NCBI GenBank assembly: GCA_037042915.1
Contig: CM073196.1
Coordinates: forward strand, 1,240,001 to 1,304,000
Length of the DNA stretch: 64,000 nucleotides
Source of the DNA: Auricularia sp. M13
Lineage: Eukaryota; Basidiomycota; Agaricomycetes; Auriculariales; Auriculariaceae
Direction: 5' to 3'
This document shows, piece by piece, positions 45,269-55,805 of the stretch. How positions within the stretch are numbered: the first letter of the stretch is position 1; each line of letters begins with the position of its first letter. The notes under the pieces were generated by a model, which was not told where the DNA came from, made no database searches, and saw nothing but the letters and a program-made list of their open reading frames with translations. A program made the translations under genes and the position numbers.

Positions 45269-46852
45269 TTGCCCGAGCCTTTGTTCCTGGACGACACGCC
45301 CATGCCTTTCGCCGCGCAAGATCCTAACCACTACACCAGCAGTGTAGAGGCCGAAATTGTTCTCGCTCGTATCCAACGGGCGCAGGCCGATGTCGATGCG
45401 GCGACAGCACGCAGAGATCACGTCCGCAAGTCTTTACAGATTGCCAACCAGAAATTGTCAGAAGCCGAGGCTGCCTATAATCGGTGCAAATCAGCCCAGG
45501 AGCGCGCGATTGAATTATACCGCCAGGCTGTCCACCAACTGGATCGAACCGTTGGTCGACTCACACTTGCCAAAGCGCCCCTCCATCCGATCAGGACGGC
45601 CCCCCTCGAGGTTCTCGGTCTCATCTTCGAATGGTGCACCGTTTTTCGAGGCGGCCTCCGCAGTCGTCAGCGGCAGCCCTTTCATCTTGCTGCTGTTTGC
45701 CGCCGTTGGAGACAAGTGTGCTTTTCCTATCCTCGCGTGTGGAGCACACTCGACCTTCGACTAGATGACATTCTCGAGGATAATGTGCAATTATGGCTCC
45801 ACTACGTCGTCATCGTCACCACCCTCTCTGCACAAGTTCCCATGCACCTCCGGGTTATCCGCATCCGCGCATTTACTGCAGTCGACGACCAAATCATCCA
45901 AAGCCTGGCACCGGTGATGCTTCGATGCGAGTACCTTGTCCTTGCTGCGAGGAGACTCGAGACCAACGACGCATTGCATGCATTGCTCGGTACTGCAACC
46001 CCCTTGCTGCGTGGGGTTTTCATACGTGTCGGATGCACTGTGTCTGGCCGGCATGAACTTTTGCCCTACGCGCCGAACCTCCAAATCATAGACTGCGCCT
46101 ATCCGTTTACCGGCGTCACCACGACATTTCCGAATGTCAAAACTGTCTCGCTCACGTCGTGCCTAATGGCCAGCGACTTCCGCCGCGACGACCTCGCAAG
46201 TGTCTGCACCTCTTGCCCAAACCTTGAGGACCTCACTCTTGTCGACCCCATCGTGGGGGTGACCACGCGAGCAACACCCTTCGTAGTCCAGGTGCCCGCT
46301 CTGACTATCAGGTATTCGCGGGCTGGTGCAACGCGGGAGTTGCGCGCGCTTGTCGATCACTGCTCGTTTCCACGCACCCGGTCCTTACACCTGTATGGCG
46401 ACCCTGGCGGAAGTTTTTCCCGCATCAACTTCCTTGCGTCCGCGCTACCGAATTGGAGATCACTCAGCAAGCTGACGATCAGCACGATATCCAATCCAGA
46501 TATCCACGCGTTCTGCGACGCCCTCGTGGACGCGACGAGATTGGGAACACTTGTTCTCAGGAGGGTCGATTTCGTGGAGAGCTCTCTTTGCGCGTTCTGC
46601 GACACACTTGGGCGGCCCACGAAGGAAGTCGGCGGTACCTGGGTATGTCCTCTGCTTGAAAATCTAGACTTGAGTGCCTGCCAGCTTTTGCCTGGGTGCA
46701 GGGAGACTGAGTTCCTCAATTTTGTGACGCGCAGGCAGCGAGCAGCAAGTATCCCCTTTGCTGGACGGTGTCCGATACGTTTGCGCTGTTTTTCTCTTCC
46801 AGAAGGTTTGGATAGTTTTTACAGTGCCAAAGTCGATGAACTATTGTCTTGA
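45269..46852 (+). CDS. F-box-like protein, 527 aa, paralogue of the gene at 2511
   Basis: A single uninterrupted frame with the same plan as the 517-aa protein: an N-terminal coiled coil (about 29-98, 'LARIQRAQADVDAATARR'), an F-box-like core (about 106-160, 'APLEVLGLIFEWC', 'LAAVCRRWRQVCFSYPRVW'), and a leucine-rich C-terminal region with 'CPNLEDLTLVDPIVG' and 'TRLGTLVLRRVDF'. By eye it aligns to the other copy over nearly the full length with no large gaps, and both end in a similar '..E/DELL/VS'. The N-terminal 20 residues differ; a second Met at residue 12 (45302) is an alternative start. The predicted role is as a substrate receptor of an SCF ubiquitin ligase, target unknown. Confidence 0.85.
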   Translation: MPEPLFLDDTPMPFAAQDPNHYTSSVEAEIVLARIQRAQADVDAATARRDHVRKSLQIANQKLSEAEAAYNRCKSAQERAIELYRQAVHQLDRTVGRLTLAKAPLHPIRTAPLEVLGLIFEWCTVFRGGLRSRQRQPFHLAAVCRRWRQVCFSYPRVWSTLDLRLDDILEDNVQLWLHYVVIVTTLSAQVPMHLRVIRIRAFTAVDDQIIQSLAPVMLRCEYLVLAARRLETNDALHALLGTATPLLRGVFIRVGCTVSGRHELLPYAPNLQIIDCAYPFTGVTTTFPNVKTVSLTSCLMASDFRRDDLASVCTSCPNLEDLTLVDPIVGVTTRATPFVVQVPALTIRYSRAGATRELRALVDHCSFPRTRSLHLYGDPGGSFSRINFLASALPNWRSLSKLTISTISNPDIHAFCDALVDATRLGTLVLRRVDFVESSLCAFCDTLGRPTKEVGGTWVCPLLENLDLSACQLLPGCRETEFLNFVTRRQRAASIPFAGRCPIRLRCFSLPEGLDSFYSAKVDELLS

Positions 46853-48163
46853 ATTGTCCGTAATACATCGCGTACGAGTCACTTAAGATAACGCATTGGA
46901 TCTCTCGCGGAGCTGCAGCCAAAGAGTCCGGCAAAGACAAGGGTCGCCCATGCGTAGGCAAAGCCGAGGGTGATGAATTAAGTCTCATAGGACACGCTGA
47001 TTCGGAAAACTCTGGACACTAGGCCGTGGACGCGCCTGTACGCAAAGCGTCAGGCAAATGGATGGCGGCGGCGAAAGGCGGGATGATTGATCGAGGTTCC
47101 CTGGGCATCGCTAACGCGCAACGACGAGCAGAGGCTTGGGAAGGGCACCGGTGCCTCGTACGCGGCGACTGTGCCACCGTGCGGGGAATGTGAACGTGAC
47201 GGACAGCGAGCACGATTTACGGTCACGCTTAGTGCCGTTTTTTATTGGCGACCCAGCTCTCGAATCTGTCCTTAATTTTTCGACTCCATTTGGTAATCAC
47301 TCGAACGCAGCCGATGCTCCTGTCCCCGACGTTCATCATCTCTCCCGGTCAGCAACGAACCTGGCCATCCACGAGCACATGGCGGTTGATCAGTGCGGCC
47401 CGTCATCGCGTCCGGTCACTGCGCGCAGAAGAAATGCCGTTTGCACGCGCCACGCAGTTTGTCTTAATCGTCATTGGCGACAGATGCTCGTGCAGCGTTA
47501 CGAATGTGAGCGGCGGAGTATCCGCTGGAGTACATGTTAAGACGGCGCGTAGGTCGGAATCCGGGCCTCCTCAGCCAGCGCGCGCAATAAGTCGGTCGCA
47601 GCACATGTTTTCACGAGCTGATAACCGGTCCCCCGACTATTCGGCTACTTTCGCAGCTTGCCCCGGCGAAGAAACCTGGACGGTACGTTGGTTCAGAACG
47701 GCTTGGCGGTCTATACGTGCGTACATGCGTTTCAGTCAAACGGGGCCTTGAACGTTTGTTGACACTGAAATGGTTCTAAACTTTCACATACCGGGCAATG
47801 TACAACATCAGCACTCCCGTCCGCTTGCCGGTTTAAGGGAGTGCTGATTAAGTAGCGTCTGCGTCCCGTAGACTAAATGTACATTCGGTCACATGGTCTC
47901 TGAAATAAATGAGAAATAAAGCGTGACCATCTGCAGGCCGTGGAAACGGCGCAAGCATTGATGAATTGAGCTTATCCAGGGAAACCGGGCCAGAGTATCC
48001 AACCCGCCCTTCGGGCCGGTAGCAAATGGTGACTCGCGAGGTCGGAGTCCGAGTCGATTGTGACCGTCACTCGAAAAAAATTGACCGGCCGTTTCATCCG
48101 TACGCGTTCATTGTCATCGTGAAAGTATAAAGGCTAAACAACGACCGGCTGGGCCTTCACAGC
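46853..48163. other. No supported gene; one inverted repeat
   Basis: ORFs near 47019-47751 overlap in several frames without domains. A perfect 12-bp inverted repeat (atcagcactccc at 47807-47818, gggagtgctgat at 47837-47848) forms a hairpin with an 18-nt loop. Confidence 0.4.
48126..48132 (+). promoter_or_regulatory. TATA box
   Basis: 'tataaag' about 35 bp upstream of the ATG at 48164. Confidence 0.5.
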
Positions 48164-49820
48164 ATGGCATCTGACGATTCCGACGCAGAAGCTCGGCGTC
48201 AGCTACCAACCACACAAGGCCCGTGCTCACTTCTCACATTTCACCGTCAATCTGAGTCTAGGTATATCTTCCAGGTACTCGCGGAGGGGGCTGGGGATCA
48301 AGACCACGCCCGACCGCTCCGCCCAAGCCAGTTTATAGGCAACAGCGACAAGAACCCGACTATAGTGCATATGAAGCCGACGAAGACTATGCAACTGTAG
48401 GTATTACGGACCCTAGTATCTCCCGGCCTCATTAAGAGCAGGATTCCCATTCTGATTCTGATGGCAATGACATGGACGTCGACTCTTTGGGCGTTGTATG
48501 TTGTAAGCTCGTCTGCCCTTGTCCAATGATTGAACTACTACAGGAACACTTCGAATTTGGAGATGGGCCAGAGGTAATTAGATTACTTCTTGCTCGTAGC
48601 CTATCCTATCCTATCCTATCCCATCCCTACTTACCAAATTATTATATAGGTCCTGAGCCACAGCTATGAAGAGCGCAGTGCGGAACGTCCGACGGCCGCG
48701 GAGGCAGAGGTATTGTAGCCATTCTCCTCTCCGAGCATTATATATATATGTATGTATGCAGACACCGCCCGAGGCGACGAGTCCAACTCCTATACGACGG
48801 TCATTGGGGTCGAAGACCGCGGCTCTGCAAGCACCGTCAAAATCCAGAATGCCGGTTTGTACTGTTACCCCAAGCTACGCGTATGCAAAGCTAATAAAAC
48901 CTGAGCCAATAACCCCTGAAGAATACCAACAATTTCAAGCGCGATATTATTATTTGGGGCGGTGGTCGTCGCGGAAGTCGAAGCGAGTGCAACGATCCGC
49001 TGACTACAACCCGACGCTTCCAATTCATAGTCATCCACTCCATCAGGCAGTCATAGAGGCAAATCGTCGTTACAGAGGATTTCCGTCATCGGGCCCCAGA
49101 AGTAGCGATTCAAATACTAGACACCCAGCCACAGCTTCTGGCCCGGCGTCTTTGCCAGAAAATTATAGCCGCCAAGAGCAGGGATCGAATACCACTCCGC
49201 ACGTGCAAACGAACAATGCAAGTCCCTCGCGACGACACTCTGAACATCAACATCAAGGAAACACGGATGCTGCTGGTCGGAGGAGCGATAGCCGCGGCCG
49301 CGTCAGGGATCCAACTCCAAGGGACGCGACCAGGGGGGCGCCTCCTCTTCAAGTGGACCAGGATTCGAGTCAATATCCGTCTGGCCATATGCCTACTGTT
49401 AATGGTATACACGGGGCAACTCATTGGGTCTCTGTACGATAAATGACCACCTTTCTAGATGATACAGCGACACACAGCCAAGTGCAGCATGGCCCGCGCT
49501 CGCAACAAGCCTCTTACTCCGCTCGCAACATGCCAACTCGCGCGTCTCAGCCCTTTACCGCAGCACCTTACAGAGACAAAGCGTCACGGTATTCTATGCA
49601 AATGATTTCTCATTCGCCTAGCCTAATGTACTACAGGCGTCCAATGACACAACCACACGCAAATTCCGGACTTCGCGAAGCAATGAACCGGGTCCCGATT
49701 AATTCACGGTTTGAGATACAGGACTCCCGCTTCGTTGAATCGAGGAATAGTCGAGGGAAACAGCACATGAGGGACCCGTGCTATTCATATAACGACCGAG
49801 AACACTACGCACGTTATTAA
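48164..49820 (+). CDS. Hypothetical low-complexity protein, multi-exon
   Basis: It starts MASDDSDAEARRQLPTTQ after a TATA box. Early junctions are not all settled. From an exon ending 'FEFGDGPE' at donor GTAATT (near 48574), a clean chain follows: acceptor 'ttatatag' before 'VLSHSYEERSAERPTAAEAE', donor GTATTG, acceptor 'gtatgcag' before 'TPPEATSPTPIRRSLGSKT'. A long polar exon follows with 'EPITPEEYQQFQARYYYLG' and many Ser, Arg, Gln and His residues. An in-frame TAA at 49440-49442 is removed by a 54-bp GTATAC to TTTCTAG intron that keeps the frame and joins '..PTVN' to 'DDTATHSQVQ'. The end is rich in Arg, Ser and Tyr. No domain is recognised. Style and position recall the N-terminal half of the 39548 gene, without its globular end. 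Confidence 0.55.
48601..48620 (+). repeat. (CTATC)4 microsatellite inside an intron
   Basis: Four perfect copies of ctatc, followed by an imperfect ccatcc, within the intron that ends at the 'ttatatag' acceptor of the 48164 gene. Confidence 0.9.
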
Positions 49821-50239
49821 TCTGGAGGTTTACTTGACCCAAGTTGAAGAGAACAGGCGATGGGGCGGGATTATCACCATATTCTACGAGATAATGGATC
49901 GATAGGCGCGGGTATATCTGATACGCACGACAGCTAGACATAATGTTCCCTAAAGTAGTTTATGAGATTTGGAAAAGTGCTGTTCACAGACAGTTTGAAC
50001 TTGGATTAGAAACCAGGACGTTGTACTGTACGCAGCGTAGAACTAACCAACAGCGTACGATGCAGGGAACAGCTTTACTTGTACCGGCGGGCGGCAACGG
50101 AATGTCCACGGTCGAACTGCGTGCAGAAAGTTGGCCCTCAAGAGCTGCTGCCTTTACGGTGGGCGCGACAGCAAACGGTCGCAACACAGTGGGCGCATTG
50201 TCCTGGTGTTGAGAACCCGATGCTTAGCAGAGTGTTGAG
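49821..50239. other. Spacer between the 48164 gene and satellite copy D
   Basis: An 89-aa ORF (49943-50212) begins MFPKVVYEIWKSAVHRQF and then runs into decayed satellite. The first 25 codons might be a relic, but nothing is recognised. Confidence 0.35.
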
Positions 50240-53200
50240 CGAGCAACAGGGAGCAGGTCGAGTTGGGCGTCGCCCAGATCATAGAGCATCGTCGAGAACG
50301 CGCGGCCGTTGTCGGAGCTGACCGTGAGCCTGCTATTCTCGCAATGAGTGCAATCCGGGCGTAGATGGGGTCTGACCCAGCGGCCTCAACCAGGAGCAAC
50401 TGGGGCATCACTCAGAACACAGAACATCGTCGAGTACGTGGGATTGCCGTCGGCAAATAAAGACCATGTGGGCGTACCAATGCAACCTGAGCCGGCGGCG
50501 ACGAGCAGAACGACCTGCCGCCCGAATTGCAGAGCTATGTGGAGAAGGTGGCGCCGCTGTCGGAACGAGCTGAGCACAGTATCCGCGGAGTTGGCATATG
50601 GTACCGACGGGGTCCGTGCTACCGGCGACGCGCAGAACGAGCTGAGCGCCGCCTGGGCGGAAGAGCATCCCCGGGTATGTGCTGCTGCGGTTGTACGCGT
50701 AGTTGAGAGAATGTGAGTGTACAGAAGCAGTCAGTGGAGGCGTTACCTGGATCGCAGTTGTTGTAACGAGCAGTTATCGTATCATCCTCCGAATAAAGAC
50801 CATGTGGGCATACGGATGCAGTCTGTGACGGCGGCGATGCCCAACGAGAGCTGGGCGTCGACCAGATCGCAGAGCGTCGTCGAAAATGTAAGGCTGCAGT
50901 CGTAGCGAGTAGTGAGCGCGCTATCCTCACAATGAGGATAAGTTGGGTGTGCTGATGCAGCCTGAGCCTGCGGCGACGGGCAGACTGACCGGGTGTGCTT
51001 GTTCAAGAAAGTTGGACTCCAGTGGAAGCCAACAATAAGCGCATTATCCCCGCAATGAGCAGAGGACGACTTTGCCGTTGATGTCTGGAATGGCGGCGAT
51101 GCGCGGTAAGACCCGGGCACCGCCAGGATTGTAGAGCACTGCCGCGAACGTGCTGCTGCGGCGCATGCTGCTGTAAGGGGCAGGTGGTGTACTATCCTCG
51201 GAAGAAATGCAACGCGGGCGAACAGATGCAGCCTGCGCGACTAACAGAACGAGCCGCGCGTCGCCCAGAACGCAAAGCGTCGTCGATAACATGGGGCCGC
51301 TATCACAGCGAGGTGAGCATACTAACCGGGCGATGGGCAGAGGCCCGACGTACCGATGTAGTCTGGACCAGCAGCGACGAGTAGGACGACCTGGGAGTCG
51401 TTCAAAACGCAGAGTTTCGTCAAGGACATGGGGCGACTCTCACAGCAAGCAAATACCTCTCTATGCGCGCGGTGAGTATAAGCGGCGGAATCGATGGGTC
51501 AGAGTTGACATGGAGATGGACCTGGGTATCGCACAGATCGGAGACCTTCGTCAAGATTCAAGAACGTGAGGTTGCTGTCGCAACGGAGTGTCGGCACAAC
51601 GCGCAACGTAAGGGCACACTTGGGCGAACCGAGGAGACGGCGCCGGTGGAAACGCGCAGGACGACCAGGGCGGCGCCCGGATCGCAGAGCTTGGTCGAGA
51701 TCACGAGCCTACTGTCGAAGCCAGCGGTGAGCACATTCCGCGCAATCAGCACAGTGCGCACCTACCGATGCAGTCGGTGCCAGCGGCGACGCTCAAGACG
51801 GCCAGGGCCTCGACTAGATCGTGGAGACTCGTCGAGAATGTGGGGCAGCCCTAACGACGAACAATCAGCACATTACCTGAGCGATTAGCAGAGTCCGGAC
51901 TTACCGATGAGACACGTGACGGCGGCGACACGCCGAACGACCTGGGCGTTGCCCAGACCGCCGGAAATCGTCTGGAACGCTCGTCTGCCGTTGCAGCCAG
52001 CAGTGAGTGCATTATCCGCGCACAGAGGATACCTGGGACGTACCGACGCTGTCTGTGAAGGCGGCGACGCGCAGAACGACGTGGGGGTCGCTTGATTTGT
52101 AGATTAATCTCGTGAAGCTGCTGCTGTTGCTGTGCCGGGCAGTTAGTGCATTATCCTCGCGATAAGTACAACGCGGGCTTACCGATAGAGTCTGTGACGG
52201 CGACGACGCGCAGAACGACCTGAGCGTTGCCCATACCGCCGAACACCGTCAGCAACGTGCGTCTGCCGTCTAAGCTAGCAGTGAGCACATTACCTGCGCC
52301 ATGAGGAAACATGGGGCATACCAATGGGGTCTGTGATGGTGGCGACGCGCAAAACGACGTCGGCGTCGCAGAGAGCGCAGAGCTTCGTCGAGAAGGCGGG
52401 GTTGCTGACGCAGCAGACAGTCAGCACGAAGCGCGTAGCAGAAGTCAGGCACGGGCTTACCTAGGCTGTCTGCGACGGCGGCGGCGCGGAGAATGACATG
52501 GGCGTCTCGCAGATGGCAGAGATTCGTCGAGAACACGGAGCTGCTTCCGCACCGGACAGTCAGCACGAGGCGCGCAGCAGAAGTCAGAGATGGGCGTACT
52601 GATGAGGTCTCTGACGGCGGCGACGTGCAGAACGGCGTGGGGGTCGTCTGAATTTTGGATAATCTCGTGAAGGCGCTGCTTTTGCTCTACCGGGGAGTTA
52701 GCGCATTGTCCTCGCGATAAAGACATCACGAGCTTGCATGAGCTTACCGATGAAGTCTGTACAGCGGCGACGCAGAGAACGGCGTGGGCGTCGCCCAGAT
52801 CGCAGAGAATGGGGGCTGTTCTCGCAACGGACGGTCAGCACATTACCAGGACAAGCAGCATAAGCCGAGCTTACAGATCCGGTATGTGATGGGAGTGACG
52901 CGCAGAACGACGTGGACGTCGGCCAGATCGCAGAGCCTGGTCGACAACGAGAGGCTGCTGTCGCGGGGGACAGTGAGCGTCCTATTCTCGCAATGAGGAT
53001 AAGCCGGGAGTAACGATGCGTCGTGCGACGGCGGCGACGCGCAGAACCACCTGGAGGTCGCCCAGAACAAAGATCTTCGTCCAGGATCAGGGACTGCAGT
53101 CGCGGCGAATAGTGAGCGGGCTATCTTCACCATGAAGATTAGTCGGACGTACCGATGTAACCCGAGGCGGCAGCGACGGGTAGGCCGACCGCGGCGTCGC

Positions 53201-54497
53201 CCAGATCGCAGAGATGGGAGAACGAGGGGCTGCCGTCGCAATGGAGGTTCAGCACATAAGCAGCATAAGCCGGACGTACCAATGGGGTCGACGCAGGCGG
53301 CGATGCGCGGACGACCGGTGCGTCGCCCACAACGCAGAATCGTCCAGAAAGTGCGGCCACTGCCGTGGCCAGCAATGAGCACATTATGCGCGCAGTGAGC
53401 ATAATGAGGACTTACCGACGGTGTCTGTGACGGCGGCGATGCGCAGGACGTCCGGGCATCACTTAGATCGCAGAGCTTCGTCGAGAACACGGGGCTGTTG
53501 TCGCAAAGGACGTCAGAACATTATCGGCGCGACGAGCATAAGACGGCCTTACCGGTGGCTCTGTGACTGCGACGACGCGCAGAACGACGTCAGCGTCGCA
53601 GAGACCGCAGAGCTTCGTCGAGAACGCCGGGTTGCTGACGCAACGGACAGTCAGCACGAAGCCCGGAGCAGAAGTCAGGCACGGGCTTACCGAGGCTGTC
53701 TGTGACGGCGGCGACGCACAGAGCGCGTGGGGGTCGCAGATTAATCTCGTGAAGCTGCTGCTGTTGCTGTACCGGGCAGTTAGTGCATTATCGTCGCGAT
53801 AAAGACAACGCGATCTTACCGATAGAGTCTGTGACGGCGGCGACGCGCAGAACGCGTGGGGGTCGCAGATTAATCTCGTGAAGCTGCTGGTGCTGCTGTA
53901 CCGGGTAGTTAGTGCATTATCGTCGCGATAAAGACAACGCGGTCTTACCGATAGAGTCTGTGACGGCGGCGACGCGCAGTACGACCTGAGCGTTGCCCAG
54001 ACCGCCGAACATCGTCTGGAACGTGCGTCTGCCGTTGCGGCCAGCAGTGAGTACATTATCCGCGCTATGAGAATACCTGGAACGTACCGAGGCTGTCTGT
54101 GACGGCGGCGACGCGCAGAACGACGTGGGGGTCGCAGATTAATCTCGTGAAGCTGCTGCTGTTGCTGTACCGGGCAGTTAGTGCATTATCGTCGCGATAA
54201 AGACAACGCGATCTTACCGATAGAGTCTGTGACGGCGGCGACGCGCAGTACGACCTGAGCGTTGCCCAGACCGCCGAACATCGTCTGGAACGTGCGTCTG
54301 CCGTTGCGCGCCAGCAGTGAGTACATTATCCGCGCTATGAGAATACCTGGAACGTACCGAGGCTGTCTGTGACGGCGGCGACGCGCAGAACGACCTGGGC
54401 GTCGCCCAGATCGCAGAGCTTCGCCGAGAACGCGGGGCTGCTCTCGCAAAGGACGCTCAGCACGATACCCGCAGCATGGAGCACGCCTGGGCTTACC
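50240..54497 (+). repeat. 137-bp satellite array, copy D (longest)
   Basis: More than 30 monomer lengths. The distal 2 kb (50.2-52 kb) is strongly diverged. From about 52 kb monomers are clear, and from about 53.5 kb they are close copies of those in arrays A-C. The two-monomer unit is seen with 'gtaccgaggctgtctgtgac' at about 54083 and 54355. Some monomers carry 'gaagctgctgctgttgctgt'. Confidence 0.9.
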
Positions 54498-55410
54498 GTG
54501 CGGCGCCCATGAGCGTCGACGAGCTGTAACCGGTGGCCGGTGGCCGCTGATCAATGCCGCTCTGCTGCGAGCGCCCACTCTTCGCTGGACCTGCACTGTA
54601 CATCGGCGCCGGTGAGCACAGGAGCCGCGAGCACAGAAGGCTTACCGCTCTCTCCTGCGCAGCGGCCATCGCACGCACGGCCGCCAGCGACCGCCTGTGA
54701 CCGGTGCTGGGGCCGCATGGACGCCGGGTACGCGTTGCCGGTGATGCAAGCTGTCAGGACGTCCCCGTTCCGCGCCGCTCACGGCGCAGTGTGCGCCTCG
54801 TCGTCGACCACGGGTCCGCAGCGGCGCCGGCGCGACTGGGCGCGATCAGATCCAGTTAGATGCTCTGGACAATGGTTCAGCTCAGTCGGGCGCAGCGCGT
54901 AGAGCAGCGTACGCACAGTCTGGTCCAGGGGCCCGATGGCTCATCGATCCGCCGTCGTATCGTCAAGGCTCGAGCCTGGCAGCATGAGCCAGCTCAGAGC
55001 CTGGTCGGATCTCGGATACGCGTGACCGGCGCTTCCCGGTTGCTTCCAGTTCCACGAGCGCGAGCGCCCACCCTCTGCGCAGGGGAAAAAATCCTGCTTC
55101 CTCCTCCCCATTTCTCGCCATCCCACTGCACTTTTGCCCGACAGTCTGCGGGCTCCGTTGCATTTCCTCGCTCACGCTCGCTGAGCCCCGCCGTCTCGTG
55201 GCCTCCATCCACTTCGGCTCGCCCCGGACTCAACCGCGATAATTGCGCAGCGTGACCTCAGCGTCCGCCGCGATAGGAAATCGCACCTCCATCCCCATTT
55301 GATCTAGATAGCCTTGCAGGGCTCATGCAGGGTCGCGATCCGTGCAATTTGTCACCTCATCGGGATCTACACATCGTGTTTCTCAACGAAAAACCACCCT
55401 CACGTGTGCA
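54498..55410 (+). repeat. Conserved tail of the composite repeat, copy D
   Basis: Near-identical to copies A and C, and to B in reverse. It shares with B a longer end (through 'tttctcaa' at about 55380-55387 and 'ccctcacgtgt' at about 55398-55408), which is the best estimate of the true element end. Confidence 0.9.
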
Positions 55411-55539
55411 TACTCAGCGAGGCCCCCGCACGCACAATTCTTTTGGGCACCCCATTGCGCTTATGAGGCTTAGTTTTCTCACGCATCGGCTGTCTAGTAG
55501 ATTGGCTGCCATCACTCATCCCTCCATCTGTTGATCCCA

Positions 55540-55546
55540 TATAAAA
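55540..55546 (+). promoter_or_regulatory. TATA box
   Basis: 'tataaaa' 89 bp before the ATG at 55629 and 26 bp before the ATG at 55566. This spacing suggests the downstream ATG is the true start of the small CaaX gene. Confidence 0.6.
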
Positions 55547-55565
55547 CGCTTACTCGGTTTCGCTC

Positions 55566-55757
55566 ATGTCTCCAGCCGCGGGTTTTCCCCTCCCGTCGAG
55601 CCTTGTTGCTTCTCGAGATTGCTATCCCATGGACGTCCTCAATAGCTTTCTTCTGGAGGTCACCGGAGCCCCGCCGGACGAGGCCGCCTGTTCGGCGCCT
55701 GTCCCGGTTGACGCGGAGAAGTCTCACAGCTCGACGGCATACTGTACGGTTGCTTAA
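55566..55757 (+). CDS. Candidate mating-pheromone precursor (CaaX-ending small peptide)
   Basis: A small single-exon gene with a TATA box. The frame gives 63 aa from 55566, or 42 aa from 55629, starting MDVLNSFLLEVTGAP. The shorter form fits the TATA position and the MD.. starts common in Agaricomycete precursors. The C-terminus is '..STAYCTVA' followed by a stop: a Cys-aliphatic-aliphatic-X signal for farnesylation, trimming and methylation. An acidic/basic stretch 'VPVDAEKSHSS' precedes it, where pheromone precursors usually have a charged processing site; cleavage around there would give a peptide of about 9-12 residues. The gene lies just after repeat tail D and before a C2H2 gene. No STE3-type receptor is seen nearby, so it may be a non-mating-type paralogue. 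A chance CaaX ending is the alternative. Confidence 0.6.
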   Translation: MSPAAGFPLPSSLVASRDCYPMDVLNSFLLEVTGAPPDEAACSAPVPVDAEKSHSSTAYCTVA

Positions 55758-55805
55758 TTTCACCTTAATCCGTGCGTAACAATTTTATTGTCTGCATTAT
55801 ACTGC

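Noticed and set aside
47807-47848. 12-bp inverted repeat taken as a transcription terminator
   Set aside because: Intrinsic hairpin terminators are bacterial; here there is no T-run and no gene ending close by.
55512-55763. 83-aa minus-strand ORF opposite the CaaX gene
   Set aside because: Arg-rich shadow of the plus-strand gene; the TATA box and CaaX ending support the plus strand.
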